A program made the position numbers and the translations under genes. A stretch of DNA of 40,342 nucleotides from Deltaproteobacteria bacterium (GTDB lineage Bacteria > Myxococcota_A > Polyangia > JAAYKL01): assembly GCA_016936575.1 (NCBI GenBank), contig JAFGXQ010000010.1, positions 1-40,342 on the forward strand. The letters run 5' to 3'. A model generated the notes under the pieces. The model had not been told where the DNA came from. It worked only from the letters and a program-made list of their open reading frames with translations, and ran no database searches. Below are positions 1 through 8,244 of the stretch, piece after piece (position 1 is the first letter of the stretch; each line of letters opens with the position of its first letter).

Positions 1-11
1 CATCCCCCTTG

Positions 12-28
12 CCCCCTTTTCAAGGGGG
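12..28. repeat. Short C/G-run inverted repeat at the window edge
   Basis: A seven-base arm CCCCCTT and its exact complement AAGGGGG flank a 3-base centre. It follows a partial copy of the same C-rich motif at 4-10. Such C-run/G-run palindromes are often dispersed intergenic repeats in delta-like genomes, but only this copy is visible here. It may also belong to the end of a gene that lies off the window. Confidence 0.35.
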
Positions 29-160
29 AATCTATGCTGCCGCAAAACGTACTTCTAAAAATGTGATGAATGATCAGGGTTCGAGTCTCTCTTTTCACTT
101 TCCGAAGGCTTTCACATGGGGTACATATCGTAGTATACCAATGCATTCGGGAGTAATGGA

Positions 161-1138
161 ATGAACACCAACTTTAAAAAGACCTTTTTGCTCGTATGTT
201 CCCTTGTGGTTCTGTTTGCCGGTACAGCGAACGCTCAGCTCGAGGATGGAGAAGGGCTGAACAGCCAGATTCTTTGGACCACCCCGGGGCCGAGCAATTT
301 CGCTTTTGTGCAGTCCGCAGACGTTCTTGCGAACAAAGATGTTTCGCTTTCCGCAGTGGGGCAATATTATCGCAAGCCTCTCGGTTTGGAAATCGGCGAT
401 ACCGTATTCTGGAGTGTAAAACGCGTCAACGTGGTGGATTTTTCGTGGGCAGTGGGACTTCTCGATCGCATTCAGTTGGGTATGGTTCTTCCAGTGGTGG
501 TTGAGCAGTATGGCAAGGGAGCCGCACCGCTCAGCGACTCGGACGATACCGACGGCAAGAGTGAGATAGCGTCGGCGGCAATCGGAGATCTTCGTTTTCA
601 CGCCAAAACACAGTTCTACAAGCAGAATGATTGTGTGGAAAATCGGGGTGCCGGGGTGGCACTCGACATCGGGTTGAGCGTACCCAGCGGCGATGAAGAA
701 AATTTTACAGGCGAAAAGGGGATTGTTTTTGCGCCGTCTTTGATTTTAGATTTCAGGCGTACGTTTTTATCTGCCGGGACCAATATCGGGGTTCGGCTGC
801 GTTCGGGCGACAAAGCGGTGCTGGCCGACTCCGACGTGGGAAATCAATTGACCTACGGGCTGGCAACAACGTTTCATCTGTTTGACGAAAAACTGCTCAT
901 CGGCGGTGAATCCACGCTACTTGCTGAAATAGACAATTTTAATCGAATGGGGCTTGAACTGCGGGGAAGCATCGGTACAAAACCTGGCGCGTCCAAGGCT
1001 GTCGCCCTTTGGCTGACCGGGTCTGCGGGTATCGCCAACCGAGATGAACCCCTCCTGTCAGTCCCTCAAATGCGTTTCACACTGGGGCTTACCTACACCC
1101 CATCTTTCGACGACGCTGCTGACGACGCATTGTATTGA
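161..1138 (+). CDS. Outer-membrane beta-barrel protein (porin/transporter-like)
   Basis: This 325-residue protein has a clear Sec signal peptide: Lys-rich start, a hydrophobic stretch at about 8-20, and an ANA-Q cleavage site near residue 25. The mature part is a run of alternating hydrophobic strands ending in aromatic residues, as in outer-membrane barrels. The pattern (a loop, then GLLDRIQLGMVLPVV, later a GDLRFHAK strand) resembles the barrel half of OmpA-family proteins of myxobacteria, but no C-terminal OmpA peptidoglycan-binding domain follows. The ATG is supported by GGGAG at 149-153, 7 bases upstream. It faces the small zinc-ribbon gene convergently. The substrate is unknown; a structural barrel or a transporter are both possible. 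Confidence 0.75.
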   Translation: MNTNFKKTFLLVCSLVVLFAGTANAQLEDGEGLNSQILWTTPGPSNFAFVQSADVLANKDVSLSAVGQYYRKPLGLEIGDTVFWSVKRVNVVDFSWAVGLLDRIQLGMVLPVVVEQYGKGAAPLSDSDDTDGKSEIASAAIGDLRFHAKTQFYKQNDCVENRGAGVALDIGLSVPSGDEENFTGEKGIVFAPSLILDFRRTFLSAGTNIGVRLRSGDKAVLADSDVGNQLTYGLATTFHLFDEKLLIGGESTLLAEIDNFNRMGLELRGSIGTKPGASKAVALWLTGSAGIANRDEPLLSVPQMRFTLGLTYTPSFDDAADDALY

Positions 1139-1306
1139 TTTGCTCTTGAAATTTGTCACGAGGTTCGGAACAAACACCAAAACGATGTTATTTGACGTGA
1201 ACCATTGACCTTCCATTCGGTCCTGGTTGGCAGCGTCGGCCTCCTACCCTGAGGAGTATCGTACTGAATCGTTCGGATATGCACCTGCTGGAATAACCGC
1301 AACTTG

Positions 1307-1543
1307 CTATGACAAAATGAGATTTGAGAGGGGAGGGCGATTACCGCTTGATGTGCTGAAAACTACATTTTGCGCATCTTCAATGGTCTTCACCGGTTTC
1401 AATCGAAATTTGGGAAATGTTCGATGGTCTGAGGCTTCGAGCTTCTTGAAAAGACACACGGCACACAGGTGGCGATTGTCCATTTGAGCCAATGCCAGGG
1501 CACCGCAGTCGTCGCAAAACACGGGACAAATTTTCTTTTTCAT
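1307..1543 (-). CDS. Small zinc-ribbon-like protein
   Basis: This 78-residue basic protein has two CxxC pairs (C10/C13 and C27/C30) separated by 13 residues, the layout of a one-metal zinc ribbon, with an extra Cys at position 6. The rest is low in recognisable motifs. I chose the ATG at 1543 because GGAG lies 7 bases upstream; an in-frame ATG at 1555 would add four residues. The small protein at 30855-31049 has the same CxxC-13-CxxC spacing, so the two are probably members of one family. The role is unknown: a nucleic-acid or protein contact is possible, but nothing in the context decides it. Confidence 0.55.
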   Translation of the reverse strand: MKKKICPVFCDDCGALALAQMDNRHLCAVCLFKKLEASDHRTFPKFRLKPVKTIEDAQNVVFSTSSGNRPPLSNLILS

Positions 1544-1680
1544 CTTTTGCTCCATTTCTCTTCTCGCCTCAAAAAAAGCGATAATAAGTGCACAAAATGG
1601 ACCATCGCAAATTGATGCAGCTGGTTCGATTTTACCCTTTCATTCGTTCCCTTCACGGAAGGGCTGAGAAACTCTCCAAA

Positions 1681-1744
1681 CGTCATCCCCGCGCAGACGG
1701 GGATCCAGTTATCACGCAGGAATCCCGCCTTCGCGGGAATGACG
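1681..1744. repeat. Palindromic GTCATCCCCGC / GCGGGAATGAC dispersed repeat
   Basis: Two hairpin half-sites lie head to head. The outer ends (CGTCATCCCCGC and GCGGGAATGACG) are nearly complementary, and each half contains its own small stem (CCCCG..CGGGG and CCCGC..GCGGG). This is the widespread intergenic repeat found in many proteobacterial genomes, sometimes mobilised by a REP-type transposase in trans. Only one copy is seen in the window. Confidence 0.8.
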
Positions 1745-1892
1745 CAAGTGGACCTGCGTACGGAAAACATGCGTTCAGGGATGGACACTAATTCTATTTA
1801 TCGAGTCTGGGTCGATGGGGCACGGTGAGGTCATTCCCGCCCATTATCGTTGACCCACTGGGTTTGTAATGACTCGCCTGTGGCATAAATAC

Positions 1893-1923
1893 TTTAAGTT
1901 ATTGTAAAAAATTACAACTTAAA
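1893..1923 (-). terminator. Possible AT-rich hairpin terminator after the LysM gene
   Basis: An imperfect inverted repeat, TTTAAGTT.TTGTAA with TTACAA.CTTAAA, lies 74 bases beyond the stop codon of the LysM gene. The stem has almost no G/C, and the oligo-T is inside the loop region and not after it, so terminator function is only a possibility. Confidence 0.25.
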
Positions 1924-1996
1924 TTGGATGATAAAATGTACCATGTAACGTTTCGCGAATTGGATTTTAAGAAGGGGTGATGGATGACAGTGCGGA

Positions 1997-3226
1997 CTAG
2001 GCCTGCCCGGGTGCGGATATGGTAGCCACTTCAGAGTTGTGCTCTTTGCCCACGGCTGAATCAGCCGCAGTTTTGTCGGCGGCTTCGATTTCTTCAATTT
2101 TCCCTTTGATGTCATCGGCCACAGGATGCTCTATCGCTTGGGGATTGCCAACTTCAGCCAGTGTGACAGTTTCGTCGGCATGGCGCTCAGTCGGCTGGTT
2201 GTTCGGGGCTTTTTTCTGCCGGCGTGCTTCTCGGATTTCTTCAATTTCTTCTTTGGTCATTCCGGCCTTGGCGTAAATCGCACGTTCCCCCGGGCGGGAA
2301 TAATCAATCCAGAAAGCGTTTCGTTTGCGTGTGTCCAGGTGGACGAAAACAGAGTTCGGATAAAAGCCAACACCTGTATTATCGAACTTTTTCAAAAAAG
2401 TAACGAGAGTGCGATTTTGAATACCGGCTACGCGGAAATCAATGGCCTGTCCTTTGTTGTGAAAGGATTCGTGGCTTCTATCTTTTTTTACACGCTGCCC
2501 GGAAATAATCTCCAGCCTGCGGCCGGGAAACGCATCAGCCACTTTCTGCAACAGAACGGCCAACCTGGGATGGAGCGGAAACGGCATTTTTTTCAAATTT
2601 AAAGGAGACGCAAAATGAGACAGCTTCTCAACCCCCGCCGGGTTTGCCTTGCCGTTGCAATATGTCAAATGAATCATCTCGGTTTCATTGTTTTTCACAC
2701 GATAAAACTCCACTGCAGGATTAAAGCAGGGGGGGGGCGGAACGAGCTCAATTTCTTCGGTCGCACCGGGAATGAATAACTTCATCCCCGCCTGGAGGTT
2801 GTCGGGGTTTGATAGATTCTTATTGGCCCGCATGATTTTGGCAACCGGTACGCCGTACACTTTCGCAATACGTGACAAAGTTACGCCCTTAGGGACTTCA
2901 ATCGTCACTTTTGCTGGGCGACTCTTTTTCGGAGCGGCTTCAATATCCTCTTTTATCCGCGCGCCGGGAATCATCAATTCCATTCCGCTGTAGATTCTGT
3001 CTGGATTATCCAGACCGTTCGCTTCAATCAATTCAGCAACACTCACACCATGTGCCATCGCGATACCGCCCAGATAGTCGCCGTCCTTGATGATATACAC
3101 CGAAGCTTCCCGAACCTCGGCGGTTTCCTGTTTGGCAGCCTTTGCGTGAAATGTGACAAACGCCATTGCCGCCATGATGAATAATGAAATCAGCTGCTTT
3201 TGGGGATTGTTGTAATGTAGTTTCAT
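1997..3226 (-). CDS. Periplasmic protein with two LysM domains and an M15/DUF882 (YcbK-like) domain
   Basis: The 409-residue protein has a signal peptide (residues 1-31, ending AKA-AK). Two LysM peptidoglycan-binding repeats follow at about 43-88 and 107-154, then a DUF882/peptidase M15 domain at about 172-315. The metal site can be read as H256-x-x-G-x-A-x-D263 and H296-x-D298, the expected ligands of the M15 fold. The last 80 residues are low-complexity, rich in Ala and Glu. The family binds or cuts peptidoglycan, so a role in wall remodelling is likely; whether it is a D,D- or L,D-carboxypeptidase cannot be told. The ATG is preceded by TAAGGAG (3234-3240) at good spacing. It is transcribed alone, with a candidate promoter just upstream. 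Confidence 0.85.
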   Translation of the reverse strand: MKLHYNNPQKQLISLFIMAAMAFVTFHAKAAKQETAEVREASVYIIKDGDYLGGIAMAHGVSVAELIEANGLDNPDRIYSGMELMIPGARIKEDIEAAPKKSRPAKVTIEVPKGVTLSRIAKVYGVPVAKIMRANKNLSNPDNLQAGMKLFIPGATEEIELVPPPPCFNPAVEFYRVKNNETEMIHLTYCNGKANPAGVEKLSHFASPLNLKKMPFPLHPRLAVLLQKVADAFPGRRLEIISGQRVKKDRSHESFHNKGQAIDFRVAGIQNRTLVTFLKKFDNTGVGFYPNSVFVHLDTRKRNAFWIDYSRPGERAIYAKAGMTKEEIEEIREARRQKKAPNNQPTERHADETVTLAEVGNPQAIEHPVADDIKGKIEEIEAADKTAADSAVGKEHNSEVATISAPGQA

Positions 3227-3557
3227 TCTTATTCTCCTTACATGTATAATGTATGCATACAGAGTGGTATCATGTCAAGAAATGTACTACATCAGACCAC
3301 TGTTACATCTTCCGTATTTTACGTATGATTTCGTTGGTTTACGGGCAGGAACCCATGCGTCGGAAAAATCAATTCATTTTTTTTGGACATTTTTTCTGCA
3401 ACCAGCTCAGGTAGAAAATAGCACACTCAGCAACAACTGGTTCGTCGGGTGGATGACGGTAACAGGGGCGTGCAGAATGAAAACAATGCATTCTGACTTG
3501 TGATCAATTGTCAGCCGTGGAAAACCATTACGTGAATCCAGAATCGGCTTACCGGGT
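3227..3557. other. Intergenic stretch upstream of the LysM gene
   Basis: About 330 bases between two minus-strand genes. It contains the candidate promoter at 3248-3278, the perfect palindrome GTATGCATAC at 3251-3260, and a 7-base inverted repeat CAGAATG/CATTCTG at 3473-3495. One open frame on the plus strand (3249-3503) has no ribosome site and no protein-like features. Confidence 0.5.
3248..3278 (-). promoter_or_regulatory. Candidate sigma70 promoter of the LysM gene, with overlapping palindrome
   Basis: On the minus strand a perfect TTGACA (3278-3273) is followed after 19 bases by TACATT, or after 17 bases by CATACA, as possible -10 elements. The perfect palindrome GTATGCATAC (3251-3260) covers the -10 region, where a repressor could bind. 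The leader would be very short, since the ribosome site begins at 3240. The -35 match is strong and the -10 is weak. Confidence 0.4.
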
Positions 3558-4496
3558 TTATTTCTTTTTCCCCTTGCGTTTGATTCTCTCGGGTCCGATG
3601 ACATCCTCGTTTTCGGGAGCTTTTTCTTCGGCAGCGGGCGTACATTCCTTTTCACCTTTTTTCGGTTCACAAGCCGGCTCCATCACCGCATTCGGATCAA
3701 CATATTCAACCTCAAGGGGTTTGCCGCGTATCAGAATCTGCTCAAGGAATTCGTAGAAATCGTCAACAAGACTGTCACGTTCTGCCGGTTCCGCTTCCAG
3801 AACCACTGCAAGGATAATCGGAATGTTTTCTTTGGTTCCCTGCAGTTCCTTGGTTCGATTCAGTGTCGCAACATCGGTTAGTTTCAGCAGGAAAATAGCA
3901 TATGCCATATCGGCGTTATTGTTGTTTGAGTCGTATACCTGGCGTTCAACATAGCCGACAACCGCTTCGTACCCGAGTACTTCAAGAATTTTATAATTGC
4001 CGGGAATCACTTTTGCCTGCTTGTCCACATGCACTTTTTCAAAACGGTTTCCCGCATACCATGGTTCCCGAGCCGCCATGTTGTCGATAAATGTTTTATA
4101 CATTTGTTCAATGGGGGTTTCCTTCGCTTTGCTCGAAGCAGTGGTCACATCCACAATCAGCGAGGAGATGGTTCCGTCGTGGTCAAGACACAATTCGTAG
4201 AAATAGTTTTTCACTTTTGAAGGTGAGCCGTTTGCATATACATCAACATAGACATCCCCTTTGAACGACTCCGTATTTTTACGATGCCATGTATGGTCGG
4301 ATTGCTGCTCCAGCCAATTTTCCATGGTCCAGTTACTGTTTACAAATCGCGGTTTGTGTTCAGAAATGGAGGGAATCTGAATGTCAAAATCCCGATACTG
4401 AAGCCCCATGCTTCCCATTGTGGCATATGGCGCGCCACACCCCGCGAACAATACCGCGGAAATAAAAAAAGCAACCATCCATCCGTTTTGTTTCAT
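3558..4496 (-). CDS. Lipoprotein of unknown function
   Basis: The 312-residue protein begins with a lipoprotein signal: Lys2, a hydrophobic core, and the lipobox LFAGC with Cys20. I set the start at 4496 because it gives this signal and has GGGAGGA just upstream; an open frame extends to 4622, but the extra 42 residues are not signal-like. The middle part has mixed alpha/beta character. The C-terminal 50 residues are rich in Glu, Lys and Pro and end in a basic tail. I do not recognise a family. It lies 140 bases behind the hybrid kinase on the same strand and could be cotranscribed with it, which would fit an envelope partner of that sensor, but this is only context. Confidence 0.7.
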   Translation of the reverse strand: MKQNGWMVAFFISAVLFAGCGAPYATMGSMGLQYRDFDIQIPSISEHKPRFVNSNWTMENWLEQQSDHTWHRKNTESFKGDVYVDVYANGSPSKVKNYFYELCLDHDGTISSLIVDVTTASSKAKETPIEQMYKTFIDNMAAREPWYAGNRFEKVHVDKQAKVIPGNYKILEVLGYEAVVGYVERQVYDSNNNNADMAYAIFLLKLTDVATLNRTKELQGTKENIPIILAVVLEAEPAERDSLVDDFYEFLEQILIRGKPLEVEYVDPNAVMEPACEPKKGEKECTPAAEEKAPENEDVIGPERIKRKGKKK

Positions 4497-4636
4497 TGTT
4501 TCCTCCCTTTGCAACCATTCAAACTGCCGTTCAATTCCGTTGTGATCGTTTTCATATTTTAAGCACACTGGAAGTGAAGGGCAATACATTTTGGAAACGG
4601 GACAAATTTTATATTTGTGCAAGTGGATACAATAGG

Positions 4637-6424
4637 TTATTCGGACGCTGCTTTTTTTGCTCGTTTCAGCGTCTTGGCGACTGCCATCAACAGTTGTTCA
4701 GCGCTGAACGGTTTGGCGAGAAATGACGTTCCTTCTTTTAATATGCCTTTATTTACAATTGCATCTTCGGTGTATCCCGACATGAACAATACCGGGAGGG
4801 TGGGGTTGTTTTTCTGGAGCTCGTTGGCCAGTGTTTCGCCGGTGATACCGGTCATGATTACATCCGTCAGGAGTAAATCCACACATCCGTTGCAATTGCG
4901 GAAGATTTCAAGTGCCTCTTCACCACTGTCAGCCACCAGGACACGGTAGTTCTGCCGTGTTAGAATACGGGTAACACTGGCGCGAACCAAATCTTCGTCT
5001 TCTGCCACCAGAATCGTTTGCCTGGTGCCGGAAACGATGGGTTGCGGTGCGGTCTTAACTGAAATATTTTCGAACACTCGGGGAAACACGCAGCGGAAAG
5101 TACTGCCGCTCCCGGGCGTGGATATAACGTCGATATGGCCGCTGTTCTGTCGAATGATACCGTATACCGTGGATAATCCGAGTCCGGTACCTTCGCCTTT
5201 GCGTTTGGTGGTAAAGAACGGGTCAAAAATCTTATCAAGATGCTCGGGTAGAATGCCGTTGCCGGTATCTGCCACGCTGATCACCACGTGGGGGCCGAGG
5301 GACAACTCCGGAAATTTTTTAAAATTCTCCGCGGTAATATCGAGGTTTTCGGTGCGTATCGTCAATACCCCGCCATTGGGCATGGCATCTTTGGCATTGA
5401 CCACCAGATTCATAATCACCTGCTCAATCTGCGAGGAATCGGCTTTGATGTTGCCCAAATCGGAGGATGTCTCAGAGACCACCTGGATGTTTTCGCCGAT
5501 TGAACGACGCAATATTTCCCGGGTATCTGCCACCACGGCGTTCAGGCTGATGATATGAGGGCGGATAATCTGTTTTCTGCCGAATGTGAGCAATTGTGCG
5601 GTCAGTTTCGAGGCCTTCTGAGTGGCGTTCAGAATAGCATCCACATCGCGGTGGCTTTCGGTATCGTGGTGCAGATCTTCTTTCAGAAACTGGGTGTAAC
5701 TCAGAATGCCGGTGAGCAGGTTATTGAAGTCGTGTGCCACTCCGCCGGCCAGACGTCCGAGACTCTCCAGCCGCTGGGACGCCTCGATTTGTTTCTGCAG
5801 GGACCGGCTTTCCTTCTGCGCCTCACGTTTTTCATCGAGTAATCGTTTTTCGTTTGTTACGTACGCTTCGATTTTTTTTGAAGAAATTGAGAGCATGGCA
5901 TAACAGCCCACCAACGCGCTGGCGATTTTCAAAAATGCGGACACGGTTCTTTCCATTGCAGGGAGCACTGCAGCCTGATGAGCGTCCGTGAAAAAAGAGA
6001 TCAGTTCGAAGCGTTCCAGTATCAAAACCGTTGCGTAGCCGAGAATGCAAGCCGCCAATGATATGCGTCGAACAATCTTAGGTTCCACCAGGTGATACCC
6101 CATCAGCACCAGAACATAAAAGACTGCCACCTGCGATGAGTGACTTCCGAAATAATGAATCAGGTAACTGAGGAGCACCACATCGATCGTCATCGATAGT
6201 AATGCGAATACAACCATGTTGGAGATTAGTCTTCTGATTCCGATAATGCCGATGCATAACAGTGCGTAGATGGATATCGGCACCCAACGATTAACATCGG
6301 AGAACTCAGATATCATCAGATACGCCGCCCAGGAACCGACCACCGCAGCGCGAAAGAAATCTCCCCATCGATTGCCGACGGCTTGTCTGGATAGTTCTTT
6401 GCGTATCAACCGGTCTACTTTCAT
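4637..6424 (-). CDS. Membrane hybrid histidine kinase with C-terminal receiver
   Basis: This 595-residue protein has about five or six transmembrane helices in the first 185 residues, a short coiled coil (about 190-220), a HisKA domain with phospho-acceptor H231 in VAHDFNN, a HATPase_c domain (N box VVNAKDAM, G1 DTGNGI, F box FFTT, G2 GLGLS), and a receiver domain at about 475-590 with D521 and a conserved KPF. There is no PAS domain. The kinase should autophosphorylate H231 and pass phosphate to D521; a downstream phosphotransfer partner is not visible here. The membrane part has little periplasmic loop, so it may sense membrane state or a small hydrophobic ligand. No Shine-Dalgarno precedes the ATG, and an in-frame stop two codons upstream rules out a longer start. 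Confidence 0.9.
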   Translation of the reverse strand: MKVDRLIRKELSRQAVGNRWGDFFRAAVVGSWAAYLMISEFSDVNRWVPISIYALLCIGIIGIRRLISNMVVFALLSMTIDVVLLSYLIHYFGSHSSQVAVFYVLVLMGYHLVEPKIVRRISLAACILGYATVLILERFELISFFTDAHQAAVLPAMERTVSAFLKIASALVGCYAMLSISSKKIEAYVTNEKRLLDEKREAQKESRSLQKQIEASQRLESLGRLAGGVAHDFNNLLTGILSYTQFLKEDLHHDTESHRDVDAILNATQKASKLTAQLLTFGRKQIIRPHIISLNAVVADTREILRRSIGENIQVVSETSSDLGNIKADSSQIEQVIMNLVVNAKDAMPNGGVLTIRTENLDITAENFKKFPELSLGPHVVISVADTGNGILPEHLDKIFDPFFTTKRKGEGTGLGLSTVYGIIRQNSGHIDVISTPGSGSTFRCVFPRVFENISVKTAPQPIVSGTRQTILVAEDEDLVRASVTRILTRQNYRVLVADSGEEALEIFRNCNGCVDLLLTDVIMTGITGETLANELQKNNPTLPVLFMSGYTEDAIVNKGILKEGTSFLAKPFSAEQLLMAVAKTLKRAKKAASE

Positions 6425-6586
6425 TGCACGTTAAAATAAACGATTCACTTTTTCGGCGCAAGGCCGTTCGCCAGCTCTTCCAGGGAAGCGGCGTCGAATT
6501 AAATTCTATGATTGAGCAGTGGTTTGTTCAGCGTAATTTTTTTATTAAAAACATAGAGTATCATACAAGAAACCTACGATTAAGCC

Positions 6587-6610
6587 ATTATTTTCATAAC
6601 GAAAAATAAT
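6587..6610. repeat. Perfect 8-base inverted repeat
   Basis: ATTATTTT at 6587-6594 pairs with AAAATAAT at 6603-6610 across an 8-base loop. It lies 9 bases from the next palindrome. It may be an operator or a hairpin in a leader transcript. Confidence 0.5.
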
Positions 6611-6619
6611 TAAAAATGG

Positions 6620-6640
6620 CAAATATACTTAGTATATTTG
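6620..6640. promoter_or_regulatory. 21-base palindrome, operator-like
   Basis: CAAATATAC and its exact complement GTATATTTG flank a 3-base centre (TTA). A perfect 9-base arm with a short odd centre fits the binding site of a dimeric regulator. It lies about 200 bases from both divergent starts. The regulator is not identifiable from the window. Confidence 0.45.
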
Positions 6641-6837
6641 AAGCGCTGGCAACCTGTTTCAGTGTTCAGTGAAATTCTCAGATTATCAATAGCGATACGC
6701 GATTTTAAAAGTGTGCACGAATTGAAAAAAAAAGCTGGGTCAGGGTTTTCGGAGGGTTTTCGTTTTTAATGACTTTACTTTCAATAGCAAATCGTAAATA
6801 TCTTTATACGTCACCGTTGATGTGAAAAGGGAAGACC

Positions 6838-8244
6838 ATGCAAACTGAGGCAACGCGGAATCCGATATCTCTACCATTGAAATATCCGACCAAATCGGTG
6901 TGGGCTGTGTTCTGGTTCGCAATTCTGGGAACGGCGGCTTTTCTCGGAAATATATATTTGTTTGGAAATAAAATCATGGCACCGGCCACCGGTCCCTCTC
7001 AACCGGGAATACTGGCGGCCAATTCGTCTGTACAGCTTGAAACCGATGCGGAATATTTATTCCAGTCGGAAATAATATCCAATCCGCATCAGAAAATCGA
7101 ATATGCCAACCCCGCCGATATTTCGAATTTCGCATTGGCGTTGAGGGATTTGGCATACGGAAGGCGCGATGAACCGGTGAGAATTCTTCATTACGGTGAT
7201 TCGATACTCACCACCGATGAACTTTCCGGGCGCGTCCGATATATTCTGCAGCGTAAATTCGGCGATGCGGGTCATGGTTTTGTTCTGCTGGCCAAGCCGT
7301 GGCAATGGTATCATCATCTGGGAATTGATCAGGGGGGAACAATCGATAAATGGAAGATTCGTCCCTTTACATCCGCACCGCTGAAAGACGGGTTATACGG
7401 ATTGGGAGGGGTCGCGTTTCTGGCTTCCCGCGGGGGTTCCGCCAAAGCGTGGATTCAAACCGCAGCGGAAGGAGAGCAGGGGCGCCACGTGCGAACTTTC
7501 GATATTTCTTATCTGGAACAACCGGACGGCGGGTCATTCAATGTGTACACCGACAATCAGATGCGTGTTAAAATTGATACATCCGGCGATGAAAAATTGG
7601 TTAAGCACGCGAAAATAAGTGTAAAACTCGGTCCTTCAAAATTGAAAATAGAATCGAACAACGATGGCGTGCTGCGTTTGTTCGGCGTTATTCTGGAGAC
7701 TGAAGAATCCGGTGTGGTATACGACAGCCTGGCGATTAACGGTGCACGTGCGACGGCGTTGGCACGGTTCGATGAAGCTCATTGGCAGCAGGTAATGCGT
7801 TACCGTGATCCTTCGCTGATTATCATCATGATGGGCGCCAATGAAGGAGCCAATCAGTTTTTAAACCTGAAACAATACCGAAAGGATTTCGCTGAAATTC
7901 TGAAAACCGTAAAAAGCGCCTCCACTGAGGCATCTTGTTTGGTTGTGGGGCCTCTGGATCAGGCTACAAAAGTGAGTACCGGTCGATTGGGGTCTAAAAA
8001 AATGCCGGCGAAATTAAGCCGTGCGCAGCGTGAGGTGGCGTTTGCATCGGGGTGCGCTTTCTTCGATACGTATCAGGCAATGGGGGGAGACAGGAGTATG
8101 GCCAAATGGGCCACTTCGGGTCTGGGGGGGGGAGATCTGATTCATCCGACGAAAAATGGTGCGCAAAAACTCGGCAACTGGCTTGCCGAAGCACTGTTGT
8201 ACGCCTATCAAACCCACGGAAAGAAAACACGAGGTCTGCAATGA
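6838..8244 (+). CDS. Membrane-anchored SGNH/GDSL hydrolase, resembling peptidoglycan O-acetylesterases
   Basis: The 468-residue protein has an N-terminal transmembrane anchor (about 21-44) and an SGNH hydrolase fold. Block I is HYGDS with Ser122, block III is GANE with Asn335, and block V is DLIHPT with Asp433 and His436. The distance from Ser122 to Asp433 is long because a beta-rich segment (about 200-290) is inserted; Ape1-type peptidoglycan O-acetylesterases have a carbohydrate-binding insert at a similar place, and the segment after block I (FGDAGHGFVLLAKPW) is typical of this group in delta-like bacteria. Likely it removes or moves O-acetyl groups on an envelope glycan; the exact substrate is inferred. 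GGGAAG precedes the ATG. Its stop overlaps the next start (ATGA). Confidence 0.8.
   Translation: MQTEATRNPISLPLKYPTKSVWAVFWFAILGTAAFLGNIYLFGNKIMAPATGPSQPGILAANSSVQLETDAEYLFQSEIISNPHQKIEYANPADISNFALALRDLAYGRRDEPVRILHYGDSILTTDELSGRVRYILQRKFGDAGHGFVLLAKPWQWYHHLGIDQGGTIDKWKIRPFTSAPLKDGLYGLGGVAFLASRGGSAKAWIQTAAEGEQGRHVRTFDISYLEQPDGGSFNVYTDNQMRVKIDTSGDEKLVKHAKISVKLGPSKLKIESNNDGVLRLFGVILETEESGVVYDSLAINGARATALARFDEAHWQQVMRYRDPSLIIIMMGANEGANQFLNLKQYRKDFAEILKTVKSASTEASCLVVGPLDQATKVSTGRLGSKKMPAKLSRAQREVAFASGCAFFDTYQAMGGDRSMAKWATSGLGGGDLIHPTKNGAQKLGNWLAEALLYAYQTHGKKTRGLQ

Larger units (their letters stand above)
1556..1996. other. Intergenic stretch with no supported gene
   Basis: About 440 bases between a small minus-strand gene and the end of the LysM gene. 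It holds the palindromic repeat at 1681-1744 and an AT-rich imperfect hairpin near 1893-1923. Short open frames here cross the repeat and have neither a ribosome site nor recognisable protein character. Confidence 0.6.
6425..6837. other. Divergent intergenic region with two AT-rich inverted repeats
   Basis: About 410 bases separate the hybrid kinase (minus) from the SGNH gene (plus). I see no gene here. It holds two perfect inverted repeats (6587-6610 and 6620-6640) and is AT-rich in its middle, as expected for promoters and operators of two divergent genes. No strong -35/-10 pair is obvious. Confidence 0.55.

Noticed and set aside
75-100. GGTTCGAGTC followed by TTTTCAC, resembling the T-arm and 3' end of a tRNA
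   Set aside because: The outer stem pair is mismatched, no acceptor partner, D-arm or anticodon arm fits upstream, and no CCA follows. A tRNA remnant or chance is more likely.
1227-1791. Open frames on the plus strand across the zinc-ribbon gene and the dispersed repeat
   Set aside because: One is antisense to a better-supported gene; the other is formed partly by the palindromic repeat. Neither has a ribosome site or protein-like features.
3249-3503. 84-codon open frame on the plus strand in the gap upstream of the LysM gene
   Set aside because: No ribosome site, overlap with the candidate promoter, and no recognisable domain or signal.
8052-8240. Possible 63-residue N-terminal extension of the MJ0042 protein
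   Set aside because: It lies inside the SGNH gene in another frame, while the ATG at 8241 gives the zinc ribbon right at the N-terminus and the classical ATGA overlap.
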